Translations under genes and position numbers: made by a program
Assembly: GCF_900141835.1 (NCBI RefSeq)
Contig: NZ_FQZD01000011.1
Location: forward strand, 62,001 to 126,000
DNA from: Propionispora hippei DSM 15287
Lineage (GTDB): Bacteria; Bacillota; Negativicutes; Propionisporales; Propionisporaceae
Direction of reading: 5' to 3'
Length of the DNA: 64,000 bases
The notes under the pieces: model-generated
Told to the model about the DNA's origin: nothing
The model's input: the letters and a program-made list of their open reading frames with translations, nothing else
The model's database searches: none
Part shown: piece by piece, positions 43,088 to 51,584 of the stretch
Numbering within the stretch: the first letter of the stretch is position 1
Layout of the letters: the number at the start of each line of letters is the position of its first letter

Positions 43088-43111
43088 AGGCCAGGCGACC
43101 CCTGGCCTTTT
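43088..43111 (+). terminator. Riboswitch-controlled terminator
   Basis: AGGCCAGG-CGACC-CCTGGCCT followed by TTT and a T-rich tail. It lies 61 bp before the GGDEF-EAL start. Confidence 0.88.
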
Positions 43112-43171
43112 ATGTTTTTGTGAGGATTAGGTCGCATAATTCTGAGGTGGTGGCAATACGGAGGAGCGAAA

Positions 43172-45400
43172 GTGAACAAAGGCAAGCTGGTTTTTTTCTT
43201 ACAACAAATGGGGCAGGCCAGAGGAAGATGGGTTTTCTTGTTTATGGCGGCTTATGTCGTTTTGTTTTTTACTTGGAGTGTTGGCTGGGCTGAAGCAGGA
43301 AGCCTGCGCCTGGCGGGTTGCGGTGCTTTGGTTTTCACCTGTGTGGCGGTTGCAAGCGGGCTTTTATTTCAAACCTATCGGAAGGTCAGGGAAGATTCCC
43401 TGTTTTGGCTGTTGTTGTTCCTGGGAATTAGCAGTTCAGCCGGTGGCATTCTTTTGGAAGGGTATTACCGGCTTGCATTACAGATTGATTTTCCCTTTTT
43501 GAGCTGGGATAATTTATTTTATGTGGCAAGTTCCTTTTTGACGTTGGCAGCTTATGTCTCTCTGCTCTGGCAGCGCCGGGGAGCCTGCTTTTGCTTTAAG
43601 GCACTGTTTGATATTACGCTGCTCCTGGTTGTTGTTTTTGCGGTAAGCTGGGACTATATCCGGATGTATTTTGTTTTTTCCAATGAACAGGCATTGACCA
43701 ATATGCTTTTTCTGGCATATCCTGTTATGGATTTAGGCTTGCTGTTCGGAACAGCCAGATTTTATTTTCAGTTTAAACGGTTTAACCGACCTATGCTGCA
43801 TTGTTTTTTGGGGAGTATCATTTTTTTCTTTATTGCCGATACGGCTTTTTTATACGGCTCTTTGCTGGAGGCTAATTCCGCCGGCACCTGGTATCACATG
43901 CTCTGGGGGTTGGCCAATCTGCTGATTGCCTTGGCAGCGTCATTCCGGCAGGGCGAGTATGCGATTGGACAGGAAGGCAGCTTGGAATATAACCCTGGCA
44001 CCGTGTGGCTTTGCCTTTCCTATGGCGTTGTGGCCGGACTGTTCCTGCTGCTGCTGGTAAAGCTGGAGGAGCTTGTCAGCGTGGCTGTCGGGTTGTTCAT
44101 TTGCCTGTTGCTGATCAGTGTCCGTCAGGTGTTTTCCTTTTTGGAAAATAAGCGGCTGCTTCAGTCCTTGCAGCAGAAGAACGCCGAATTGTTGACTATG
44201 GCATATACCGATCATCTGACCGCCATGCCTAACCGGTTCCGGTTTCTGGAAGATATTAAGGTAAAGCAGAAACCTTGTGTGGCGATTATCAATATTGAAA
44301 ATTTCCGGGCCATTAATGAATTTTACGGCTGCCAGGCAGGCGATAAGGTATTGCGCGATGTAGCGTCCTGCATCCTGCAGGAAGCGGGCCGCTGCAGTTA
44401 TGAGGTATACCGGCTGTCGGGTGATGAGTATGCCCTGTTGGCTGACGGCGTGGAGCCAAACCTGTTTAAAAGAAATATCCTGGACATGTATGACTGTATT
44501 GAACAAACCAAATTTTCAATCCATGGACAACTGCATCCTGTTTTTGTCAGCATTGGCCTGTCCTTCACTGCCGAAAGTCCGCTGGAAAAGGCGCAAATGG
44601 CCCTTCGCTATGCCCGCCAGCGTCACCTTAAGGTCCAGGTATATGGTGACGACCTGCCGGTAAAAGACAGTTATCACCATAATTTATACTGGGTGCAAGA
44701 GGTGCAGGAAGCCATTGAAGAGGACCGCATTTTGCTCTATTATCAGCCGATTCTGGAGCTTTGCACCGGCCGGGTTACCAAGTATGAGGCCTTAGTGCGC
44801 ATGCTGTCCCGGCAGGGCGAGATTATTTCACCCGGCTGTTTTCTGCCGGTGATTAAAAAAACTAAAATATATCCCCGGCTAACGGAGGTTATTTTGGAAA
44901 AATGTTTTGCCTATTTTCAGGATAAGGACGTTGAGTTTTCGATTAATTTGAGCGCAGCCGATATCGCGGACAGCAAGGTAACGCAACGGATACTTCGGTT
45001 ATTGGCCGGTTCAGGACTGGCCGGCCGGGTCACTTTCGAATTTGTCGAATCGGAGGAATTTGAAAACCCCGAAGAACTGCTGCGGTTTATCACTGAAGTA
45101 AAGCGATATCACGCTAAGATTGCCATCGATGATTTTGGCAGCGGCTATTCCAATTTTGCTCATATTTTTACGATGGGCGCCGATTATATCAAGGTTGACG
45201 GTTCACTGGTAAAGGAAATTGCGGATAATCCGTCGGTGCTGGCCGTGGTGGAAAGCATTGTTTATCTTGCCCGCAAACTGAACATCAAAGTCATTGCGGA
45301 ATTTGTCTGCTGCGAAACCATCTACCATACGGTGAAAGATATGGGACTGGATGAAGTACAGGGTTATTTTATCGGTGAACCGAAACCGCATTTACTGTAA
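43172..45400 (+). CDS. Membrane GGDEF-EAL c-di-GMP enzyme
   Basis: A 742-residue protein: about eight hydrophobic segments in residues 1-320 (MASE-like sensor), GGDEF (about 340-490) and EAL (about 510-742). The GGDEF signature is RLSGDEYALL rather than RYGGDEF, so cyclase activity is uncertain. The EAL domain keeps YEALVRM, NLSAAD, DDFGSGYSNF, KVDGSLV and QGYFIGEP, so phosphodiesterase activity is likely. GTG 43172 is preceded by GGAGGAG. Transcription is under the c-di-GMP riboswitch just upstream, so the enzyme's own substrate or product controls it. Confidence 0.92.
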   Translation: MNKGKLVFFLQQMGQARGRWVFLFMAAYVVLFFTWSVGWAEAGSLRLAGCGALVFTCVAVASGLLFQTYRKVREDSLFWLLLFLGISSSAGGILLEGYYRLALQIDFPFLSWDNLFYVASSFLTLAAYVSLLWQRRGACFCFKALFDITLLLVVVFAVSWDYIRMYFVFSNEQALTNMLFLAYPVMDLGLLFGTARFYFQFKRFNRPMLHCFLGSIIFFFIADTAFLYGSLLEANSAGTWYHMLWGLANLLIALAASFRQGEYAIGQEGSLEYNPGTVWLCLSYGVVAGLFLLLLVKLEELVSVAVGLFICLLLISVRQVFSFLENKRLLQSLQQKNAELLTMAYTDHLTAMPNRFRFLEDIKVKQKPCVAIINIENFRAINEFYGCQAGDKVLRDVASCILQEAGRCSYEVYRLSGDEYALLADGVEPNLFKRNILDMYDCIEQTKFSIHGQLHPVFVSIGLSFTAESPLEKAQMALRYARQRHLKVQVYGDDLPVKDSYHHNLYWVQEVQEAIEEDRILLYYQPILELCTGRVTKYEALVRMLSRQGEIISPGCFLPVIKKTKIYPRLTEVILEKCFAYFQDKDVEFSINLSAADIADSKVTQRILRLLAGSGLAGRVTFEFVESEEFENPEELLRFITEVKRYHAKIAIDDFGSGYSNFAHIFTMGADYIKVDGSLVKEIADNPSVLAVVESIVYLARKLNIKVIAEFVCCETIYHTVKDMGLDEVQGYFIGEPKPHLL

Positions 45401-45474
45401 TATAGAGGAGCAAGCCCTCAACGTAGCGAAACATACCGGATATGAGGATAAAAAAAGCTGCGGGAGTTTATAGT

Positions 45475-45735
45475 ATGCGGGAAACGGTAAAGAAATTATT
45501 GATTACCACAGAGTTGCCTTTTGATCAATTGGAGATACTTATGCGCATCCACCTTGCCAACCGGGCAAGCTTTTCTATTACTTGGGTAAAGCGGGTTCAG
45601 GCAACTAATTTCAGCTATTACTGCTATGTGGTGGTGGAAGACGCCCGACGGGAAGATGATATTTGTGCGGCCTTGGAACTTGTTTGTGTGGAAGTGTTGC
45701 GGGCAACGAAATGTGTCTGGCAGCCTATCACCTAA
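45475..45735 (+). CDS. Hypothetical protein (86 aa)
   Basis: A small alpha/beta protein (LLITTELPFDQLEILMRIHL, SYYCYVVVEDARRED). I chose ATG 45475 with GGGAG eight bases upstream; an in-frame ATG at 45442 lacks a site. It follows the GGDEF-EAL gene by 74 bp in the same direction and may be co-transcribed. No family recognised. Confidence 0.6.
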   Translation: MRETVKKLLITTELPFDQLEILMRIHLANRASFSITWVKRVQATNFSYYCYVVVEDARREDDICAALELVCVEVLRATKCVWQPIT

Positions 45736-45800
45736 AAACATCCGTTTGAAGCTGAGAAGACGGCATGGCTCCAATGTACCTGTGCGAACGTTAATGCTAT

Positions 45801-45839
45801 AAAGCAAAAAACTCCCTGTCACAGGGAGTTTTTTGCTTT
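45801..45839. terminator. Bidirectional intrinsic terminator
   Basis: AAAGCAAAAAACTCCCTG-TCA-CAGGGAGTTTTTTGCTTT, shared by the 86-aa gene and htpG. Confidence 0.93.
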
Positions 45840-45849
45840 ATAGGGCTGA

Positions 45850-47802
45850 TTATTTTTCACTATAAGCCATTAATTTGGCCACTTTATTGGCAAACCCGAT
45901 GGGGTCGTCCGGCAGGATTCCTTCGATGAGCAGCGCCTGGGTATAGAGCAGGTCGCAGTAGTCGGTGAAGGCTTCGGCTGAGGGATCGGCATCATATACT
46001 TTTTTCAAAGCGGCAAATACTTCGTGATGGGGGTTCAACTCCAGAATCCGGCTGGCCTTGAAAGGGGCCTTGTTCATTTCGGCCAAAATTTGTTCCATCG
46101 ACAGGCTGATGCCGTTATTGTCACTGACCAGGCAAACGGCGCTTGATTTTAGACGGCTGCTGATCTTGACATCGGTAATTTTTCCGGACAGTTTTTCTTT
46201 AACCGCCTGCAGCAGCGGCTCATGTTCTTTGGAAAGGCTTTCCGCATCCTGCTTGGCTTCCGGTGATTCTAAATCATCCAGTTGCAGGTCGCCGCGGCTG
46301 ATTGACTGGAATTTTTTCTCCTTAAATTCCTGCAGGGCGTCAATGGTGAATTCATCAACCCGGTCGAACAGGAAGAGCACTTCGACGCCTTTTTCCTTCA
46401 GCAATTCCATTTGCGGCAGCCGTTCTACCGAGGAGCGGTCTTTGCCGGTGGCATAGTAGATGACCTTCTGTTTTTCCGGCATCCGTCCCACATACTCGTC
46501 AAGCGAGGTGAGCCCGTCGGTGGAATGGGATGAAGGGAAGAGCAAGAGGCCTTTTAGCTTATCCCGGCTTTGATAGTCGGAATAGACGCCGATTTTCAAG
46601 GCCTGGCCAAATTCTTTCCAGAAAGACTCGTACTTGGGGCGATCCTTGGACAGCAGATTCTCCAGTGTTTTCAGTACGCTTTTTTCCAGGTTCTTGCCGA
46701 TCAGTTTTAGTTGTTTGCTATGCTGCAGCAATTCCCGTGAAATATTGAGTGAGAAATCGGGCGAATCGACCAGGCCGCGGACAAAACGCAGGTAGTCCGG
46801 CAGCAGGTCCTGGCACTTTTCCATAATGAAAATATGCTTGGAATACAGCCGGATACCGCTGGTGGCATCCCGGTCATAGAGATCGAAGGGGGCCCGGGCC
46901 GGCAGGTAGAGCAGACTGGTATATTCCACCGTGCCTTCCGCTTTGGAATGAATGATTTCCAGCGGGTTTTCCCAGTCATGGAACATATCCTTATAGAAGG
47001 AGTCGTATTCTTCCCGGGTGATTTCGTTTTTATTTTTGGCCCAGAGCGGTGTCATCGAGTTTAAGATGCGGACTTCCACCGTCTGTATGGGATCGGAACC
47101 TTCGATGGGTTTGCCGTCGGCATCCTTTGGCTGTTCCTCTTTGGTAAAGTTCATTTTGATCGGATAACGGATATAGTCGGAGTATTTTTTGACCAGCGAT
47201 TGCAGGGTGTATGTATGCAAGAAGTTTTCTTCGCCGGTACGGAATTCTTCCTTTAAGGTGAGAATAATAGTGGTGCCCCGTTGTTCTTTATCGCATTCTT
47301 CAATGGTATAAGTGCCGTCACCGGTGGATTCCCAGCGGATTCCCCTGGCCTCTCCGGGAGCGCGGGTTAAGAGGGTTACTTTTTCCGCGACCATAAAGGC
47401 GGAATAAAAACCAACGCCGAACTGGCCGATCAGTTCCTGATCGGGTGACGTTTCTTTTTCTTTGAGCTTGGCAAGAAAGGCTTTCGTGCCGGACTTGGCA
47501 ATAGTGCCGATATTTTCAACGACTTCTTCATAGGTCATTCCCATGCCGTTATCGGAGATTGTCAGGGTGTGAGTGGTTTCATCAGGCACTAAGAAAATTT
47601 CAAAGTCCGAATTGCCTTCCAGCAATGCCGAATTGGTCAAAGACTCAAAGCGTACTTTGTCGATCGCGTCCGATGCGTTGGAAATGAGTTCGCGCAAGAA
47701 AATTTCCCGGTTGGTGTAAATAGAGTGAACCATTAAATCCAACAGTTGCTTGGTTTCGGCTTGAAACTCCCGCGTTTGTTTAGGTTTTGTTTCTTGGGTC
47801 AT
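45850..47802 (-). CDS. htpG: Chaperone HtpG (Hsp90)
   Basis: A 650-residue bacterial Hsp90. The N-terminal ATPase shows REIFLRELISNASDAIDKVR, the ATP-binding DNGMGMT, and GQFGVGFYSAFMVA; the middle domain has YLRFVRGLVDSPDFSLNISR with the catalytic Arg. It is slightly longer than E. coli HtpG. It assists folding of client proteins under stress. A CIRCE operator lies 37 bp upstream, so HrcA should control it. Confidence 0.96.
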   Translation of the reverse strand: MTQETKPKQTREFQAETKQLLDLMVHSIYTNREIFLRELISNASDAIDKVRFESLTNSALLEGNSDFEIFLVPDETTHTLTISDNGMGMTYEEVVENIGTIAKSGTKAFLAKLKEKETSPDQELIGQFGVGFYSAFMVAEKVTLLTRAPGEARGIRWESTGDGTYTIEECDKEQRGTTIILTLKEEFRTGEENFLHTYTLQSLVKKYSDYIRYPIKMNFTKEEQPKDADGKPIEGSDPIQTVEVRILNSMTPLWAKNKNEITREEYDSFYKDMFHDWENPLEIIHSKAEGTVEYTSLLYLPARAPFDLYDRDATSGIRLYSKHIFIMEKCQDLLPDYLRFVRGLVDSPDFSLNISRELLQHSKQLKLIGKNLEKSVLKTLENLLSKDRPKYESFWKEFGQALKIGVYSDYQSRDKLKGLLLFPSSHSTDGLTSLDEYVGRMPEKQKVIYYATGKDRSSVERLPQMELLKEKGVEVLFLFDRVDEFTIDALQEFKEKKFQSISRGDLQLDDLESPEAKQDAESLSKEHEPLLQAVKEKLSGKITDVKISSRLKSSAVCLVSDNNGISLSMEQILAEMNKAPFKASRILELNPHHEVFAALKKVYDADPSAEAFTDYCDLLYTQALLIEGILPDDPIGFANKVAKLMAYSEK

Positions 47803-47838
47803 GATGCGAGTCTCCTTTTCGTCAGTCTTAACATGCTG

Positions 47839-47865
47839 TTAGCACTCAATCTGCTTGAGTGCTAA
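47839..47865 (-). promoter_or_regulatory. CIRCE (HrcA operator) of htpG
   Basis: TTAGCACTC-N9-GAGTGCTAA is a perfect match to the CIRCE element bound by HrcA, 37 bp upstream of the htpG start. Confidence 0.96.
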
Positions 47866-48162
47866 CTTTGTTTATATCATAACCGGATTGCCGATGTAAA
47901 TCAATTGTTTTTACGGGGTTTTTTACTTTTTTATGGGAATTTTATTGCCTGGTAATTAAAATAGCTGCTTAAATTGTGCTGTTGCTGGTTTTTTTGATAC
48001 TTTGCGTTACTTAAAGCGAAGATACGCCAATGAGAATTTTATTGCCTTCAAGGAGTGCGGAAAAAAGCGCAAGCGTAGCCAGGGATTTGGTGACGGACTA
48101 ACGCCAGTCAGGAATATAAGACCGGAAGCGGATAAGCGGGAGAAGGATATTTTTCTTTAGTA
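47866..48162. other. 297-bp intergenic region, upstream part of the htpG-PTS gap
   Basis: An A+T-rich stretch with no supported gene. It should hold the htpG promoter on the minus strand next to CIRCE. Short ATG frames near 48030 have no ribosome site. Confidence 0.5.
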
Positions 48163-48191
48163 TTGACAGTAGTAAAAATTACTTGTATATT
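48163..48191 (+). promoter_or_regulatory. Sigma-A type promoter of the PTS operon
   Basis: TTGACA, 17-bp spacer, TATATT, about 25 bp before the RAT site. Confidence 0.78.
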
Positions 48192-48213
48192 ATGGATATA
48201 AAAGTCAATATTG

Positions 48214-48297
48214 AGGATTGTGACTGGTTAAGCAGGCAAGACCTAGACTGGATGGATACACCAAGGTGTATTTATCTTGCTAGGTCTTTTATTTTTA
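48214..48297 (+). promoter_or_regulatory. RAT antiterminator site overlapping terminator, copy 1
   Basis: AGGATTGTGACTGGTTAAGC with following AGGCAAGACCT matches the ribonucleic antiterminator bound by LicT/SacT/SacY proteins. Its 3' end overlaps the 5' arm of a terminator (AAGACCTAG paired with CTAGGTCTT at 48280-48288, then T-run). Bound antiterminator protein would hold the RAT hairpin and let RNA polymerase through to the EIIA gene. Confidence 0.92.
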
Positions 48298-48392
48298 TCC
48301 TTTGCCTGTCGGCGGATACGCCATAGGCTGATGCGGAAATTTCGCAGTCACTAGTTATTTGATTTATAGTATACTGTAAGGAGGAATACGTC

Positions 48393-48875
48393 GTGTTCAA
48401 GGGCTTGTTTAAGAAGGCGCCGGTAGTGGTAAGACTGACCGCTCCGGTTAGCGGGGCTATTGTACCGCTTGGTCAACTACCCGATCCGGCTTTTCAGTTT
48501 CTGGGGAAAGGGGTGGCTATTCAACCGACGGAAGGCAGGATTACAGCGCCGGCCGCTGGTACTATATCAGCCATATTTCCTACAAAACATGCCGTCGGGT
48601 TAACTACGCCGGAAGGACTGGACATATTAATTCATATCGGTATCAACACGGTGGAACTGAACGGCGAAGGGTTTACCTGCCTGGTCCAGGCGGGGGACCG
48701 GGTGTCGGTCGGTCAGGTGTTGGTCGAATTCTCGCTTGAGTTGGTGCAGGACAGGGCCACCAGTGCCGTCACCCCGGTTATCATAACCAATCCGGAGCTG
48801 TGCAAGGCATTGACACTGTGTACGGAACCGGAAGCAAAAAGCGGCAGTACAGTGCTGCTGGAAGCGGAAATTTGA
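48393..48875 (+). CDS. PTS glucose-family EIIA component
   Basis: A 160-residue EIIA of the glucose class with LTAPVSGAIVPL and the active-site histidines in KHAVGL (His66) and LDILIHIGINTVEL (His81). It passes phosphate from HPr to the EIIB domains of the two EIIBC proteins encoded downstream, which lack their own EIIA. The start is GTG 48393 with AAGGAGG upstream. First gene of the PTS operon behind RAT copy 1. Confidence 0.93.
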   Translation: MFKGLFKKAPVVVRLTAPVSGAIVPLGQLPDPAFQFLGKGVAIQPTEGRITAPAAGTISAIFPTKHAVGLTTPEGLDILIHIGINTVELNGEGFTCLVQAGDRVSVGQVLVEFSLELVQDRATSAVTPVIITNPELCKALTLCTEPEAKSGSTVLLEAEI

Positions 48876-49087
48876 CTTAGGGTTTGTTGGCAAAAATACT
48901 CGATACGCCCCTGACGGTGCTTAGGGTGCCATACTTCGTTACCATGTTTTAACATAAGGGCCGCTATTCCTGCAGCATGGTGCCTTGTTTGGCGCAAAAA
49001 TCACTCGCGCCATGGGTCATTCCGTTTTTTTACAAACGTGCCCTGCGGCACCGGCACGTTAAAATCGTCTGGAGAGGCAGAAGGCAG

Positions 49088-49918
49088 ATGAGAATTAAGA
49101 AAGTATTAAATAATAATACCTTAATTATAGACGATGACGGCGTGGAGAAAGTAGTCATGGGACTGGGAATCGGATTTCAGAAGAAAGCCAATGACCTGGT
49201 TGATCGCAGTAAAATAGAAAAAATATTTACCATGACGAACAATCAGGAGTATAAAAAATTCAAGGAAATATTGGAGACGCTGCCGGCAGAACATATTCAT
49301 CTGGCGGAACAAATCATTAGTCACGCAGAGCAAACACTGCACACAGAATTAAATGAGCACATTCATGTGGCACTGACTGATCATATCTCCTTTGCTATTG
49401 AGCGAATTACGGCGGGCATGAGTATACACAACGAACTGCTGGAGCAGATCAAGGCTGTGTATCCGGAAGAATATGCCATCGGTACCTGGGCACAGCGGTT
49501 AATCAGTCAAACCATGCAACTGACCATTCCAGAGGACGAAGCCGGATTTATTGCGCTTCATGTCAGGACAGCCCGTATGGGTTGTGACGAGTTGACCGTG
49601 CCTGTCGATGTGTCTTATGCCATCCGGGATATGGTGGATATCATTGTCAGCGACTTTGATCTTACGCTGGCGGAAGAAAGTCTCCCTTATCAGCGGCTGG
49701 TCACTCATTTGCGTTTTGCTTTTCAGCGCTTGTTGAATAAGCAGCCCTTTCACGGAATGGATGATGATATTTATCAGGTGATTAAAGAAAAGTGCGGCCC
49801 CAGCTTCCAATGTGCTTTGCGGCTGCGAGCCTATGTGGAGGCGCAGTATGGGTTGACCTTCCCCGATGCGGAATGTGCTTACATTGCGCTGCATATTCAT
49901 AAAGTGGCTGATTTTTAA
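49088..49918 (+). CDS. BglG/LicT-family transcriptional antiterminator
   Basis: A 276-residue protein: N-terminal co-antiterminator RNA-binding domain (about 1-57, MRIKKVLNNNTLIID and GIGFQKKANDLVD) and two PTS regulation domains with histidines (TELNEHIHVALTDHISFAIE; YQRLVTHLRFAFQRLL). Phosphorylation by EIIB in absence of sugar inactivates it. ATG 49088 follows a GGAGAGG/AAGG region. A hairpin AACGTGCC/GGCACGTT lies 30 bp upstream. Its targets are the RAT sites before EIIA and directly after its own gene. Confidence 0.93.
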   Translation: MRIKKVLNNNTLIIDDDGVEKVVMGLGIGFQKKANDLVDRSKIEKIFTMTNNQEYKKFKEILETLPAEHIHLAEQIISHAEQTLHTELNEHIHVALTDHISFAIERITAGMSIHNELLEQIKAVYPEEYAIGTWAQRLISQTMQLTIPEDEAGFIALHVRTARMGCDELTVPVDVSYAIRDMVDIIVSDFDLTLAEESLPYQRLVTHLRFAFQRLLNKQPFHGMDDDIYQVIKEKCGPSFQCALRLRAYVEAQYGLTFPDAECAYIALHIHKVADF

Positions 49919-49929
49919 CTGAATATTTG

Positions 49930-50014
49930 AGGATTGTGACTGGTAAGGCAGGCAAGACCTAAGCCAGAGACCCACTGTAATTCGTGGCTCTCTGTTCTTA
50001 GGTCTTTTCTTTTT
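49930..50014 (+). promoter_or_regulatory. RAT antiterminator site overlapping terminator, copy 2
   Basis: AGGATTGTGACTGGTAAGGC with following AGGCAAGACCT, nearly identical to copy 1, overlaps a terminator (AAGACCTAAG with CTTAGGTCTT, then T-rich tail). It separates the antiterminator gene from the transporter genes, so these are under a second switch. Confidence 0.93.
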
Positions 50015-50097
50015 AGCAACAGACAGGAGGTGAACGGGCAGCACTGGCATTTGAGTACGAACCGTTTAGAAAAATTATAAGTATGGAGGGATTGACG

Positions 50098-51495
50098 ATG
50101 GACGTAAAAAAAGTAGCCGAACAAATTCTCCGGGAAGTAGGCGGTAAAGAAAATATTGAAAGCGCCGCTCATTGTGCAACGCGACTGCGGCTGGTGATTA
50201 AGGATCAGAGTAAGGTGCAGGTTAGTAACATTGAAAATATTCCGGAAGTGAAGGGCAGTTTCCAAAATGCCGGGCAATTCCAGATTATTCTGGGGACAGG
50301 TGTGGTAACCCGTGTCTATGCAGCGCTGCTTGCTATCGCCGATGTCGGTCAATCGTCTACCGGTGAAGCGGCCCAGGCCGCCATGAAAAAGCTGAATCCG
50401 TGGCAAAGATTGGCAAGAGTGCTGTCCAATGTGCTGGTGCCGATTATTCCGGCCATTGTCGCCAGTGGTTTTTTGATGGGACTGCTGGGGATGCTCAGCA
50501 CATTCCAATGGATTAATCCCGAATCAGGAATCATCCATATCCTCAATATGTTTTCCAACACGGCCTTCATTTTTCTTCCTGTGCTCATTGCTTTCAGCGC
50601 GGCCAGGGAATTTGGCGCTAATCCTTTTCTGGCGGCAGTTTTAGGCGGTCTGCTGATTCATCCTGATTTGCAAAATGCCTGGACCGTTGGCGGCGGCATT
50701 AAAGGCACTATTGATGTATTCGGTCTGGCTATTGCGGCAGTAGGCTATCAGGGAACCGTGCTGCCTGTGCTAATTGCCGTATGGTTTATGGCGTTTGTCG
50801 AAAAAAATATCCGAAAAGCAGTGCCTAACGCCCTGGATATTCTGTTGACGCCATTTTTGACACTGGCCATTAGCGGGTTTGTCGCTCTGGTTGCCATCGG
50901 TCCGTTTGGACGGATGCTGGGCAGCGGCATTTCCTTTGGGTTGACAGGCTTATACAGCCAGGCCGGTCCGCTTGCCGGCCTGCTATTCGGCGGCGTATAT
51001 TCGGCGATTGTTATTACCGGCATTCATCACAGTTTTCATGCCATTGAAATGGAACTAATAAAGAACGTGGGCTTGAATTATTTGCTGCCGATCTGGTCGA
51101 TGGCTAATGTAGCTCAAGGCGGAGCTGCCTTAGCCGTGTATTTTAAGACTACCGATGAGAAAATCAAGGCTATTGCGATTCCGGCGGCGACTTCCTGTTT
51201 ACTTGGCATTACGGAAGCTGCGATTTTCGGAGTCAACATCAGGCTGGGCAAGCCGTTTGCTGCCGCTGCTGTTGGCGGGGCCCTGGGCGGCGCATATGTG
51301 GTGGCTATGAAGGTGGGGATGACGGCTGTGGGCCTTACCGGCATACCGGGTATTTCGATAGTTCAACCGGCAGCGATGATTCATTATGTCATCGGTATGT
51401 GCATTGCCTTTGGCGGCGCTTTTGCTGCCAGTTGGCTGGCAGGAGCGAAGGAGTCGGAACGGGTGCAGTCCATGTTTGGCAAGGCCCGGGCTTAG
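50098..51495 (+). CDS. PTS sugar transporter EIIBC, copy 1 (sucrose-type)
   Basis: A 465-residue protein: EIIB domain (about 1-85) with the phospho-Cys in SAAHCATRLRLVIKD, and a ten-helix EIIC domain with TGIHHSFHAIEMELI and GITEAAIFGVNIRL. It belongs to the glucose-glucoside superfamily, closest in pattern to sucrose/trehalose carriers. ATG 50098 with GGAGGG is chosen over ATG 50083, which lies on the ribosome site. No EIIA domain is fused, so the EIIA gene at 48393 must serve it. Confidence 0.92.
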   Translation: MDVKKVAEQILREVGGKENIESAAHCATRLRLVIKDQSKVQVSNIENIPEVKGSFQNAGQFQIILGTGVVTRVYAALLAIADVGQSSTGEAAQAAMKKLNPWQRLARVLSNVLVPIIPAIVASGFLMGLLGMLSTFQWINPESGIIHILNMFSNTAFIFLPVLIAFSAAREFGANPFLAAVLGGLLIHPDLQNAWTVGGGIKGTIDVFGLAIAAVGYQGTVLPVLIAVWFMAFVEKNIRKAVPNALDILLTPFLTLAISGFVALVAIGPFGRMLGSGISFGLTGLYSQAGPLAGLLFGGVYSAIVITGIHHSFHAIEMELIKNVGLNYLLPIWSMANVAQGGAALAVYFKTTDEKIKAIAIPAATSCLLGITEAAIFGVNIRLGKPFAAAAVGGALGGAYVVAMKVGMTAVGLTGIPGISIVQPAAMIHYVIGMCIAFGGAFAASWLAGAKESERVQSMFGKARA

Positions 51496-51584
51496 GTTGT
51501 CCTACGACGGCAGGACAAAGCAGCAGGCGAGAATAATACTATACATCAGGCATTGAATGATCTGTACGGAGGGAGGAAGCTACT

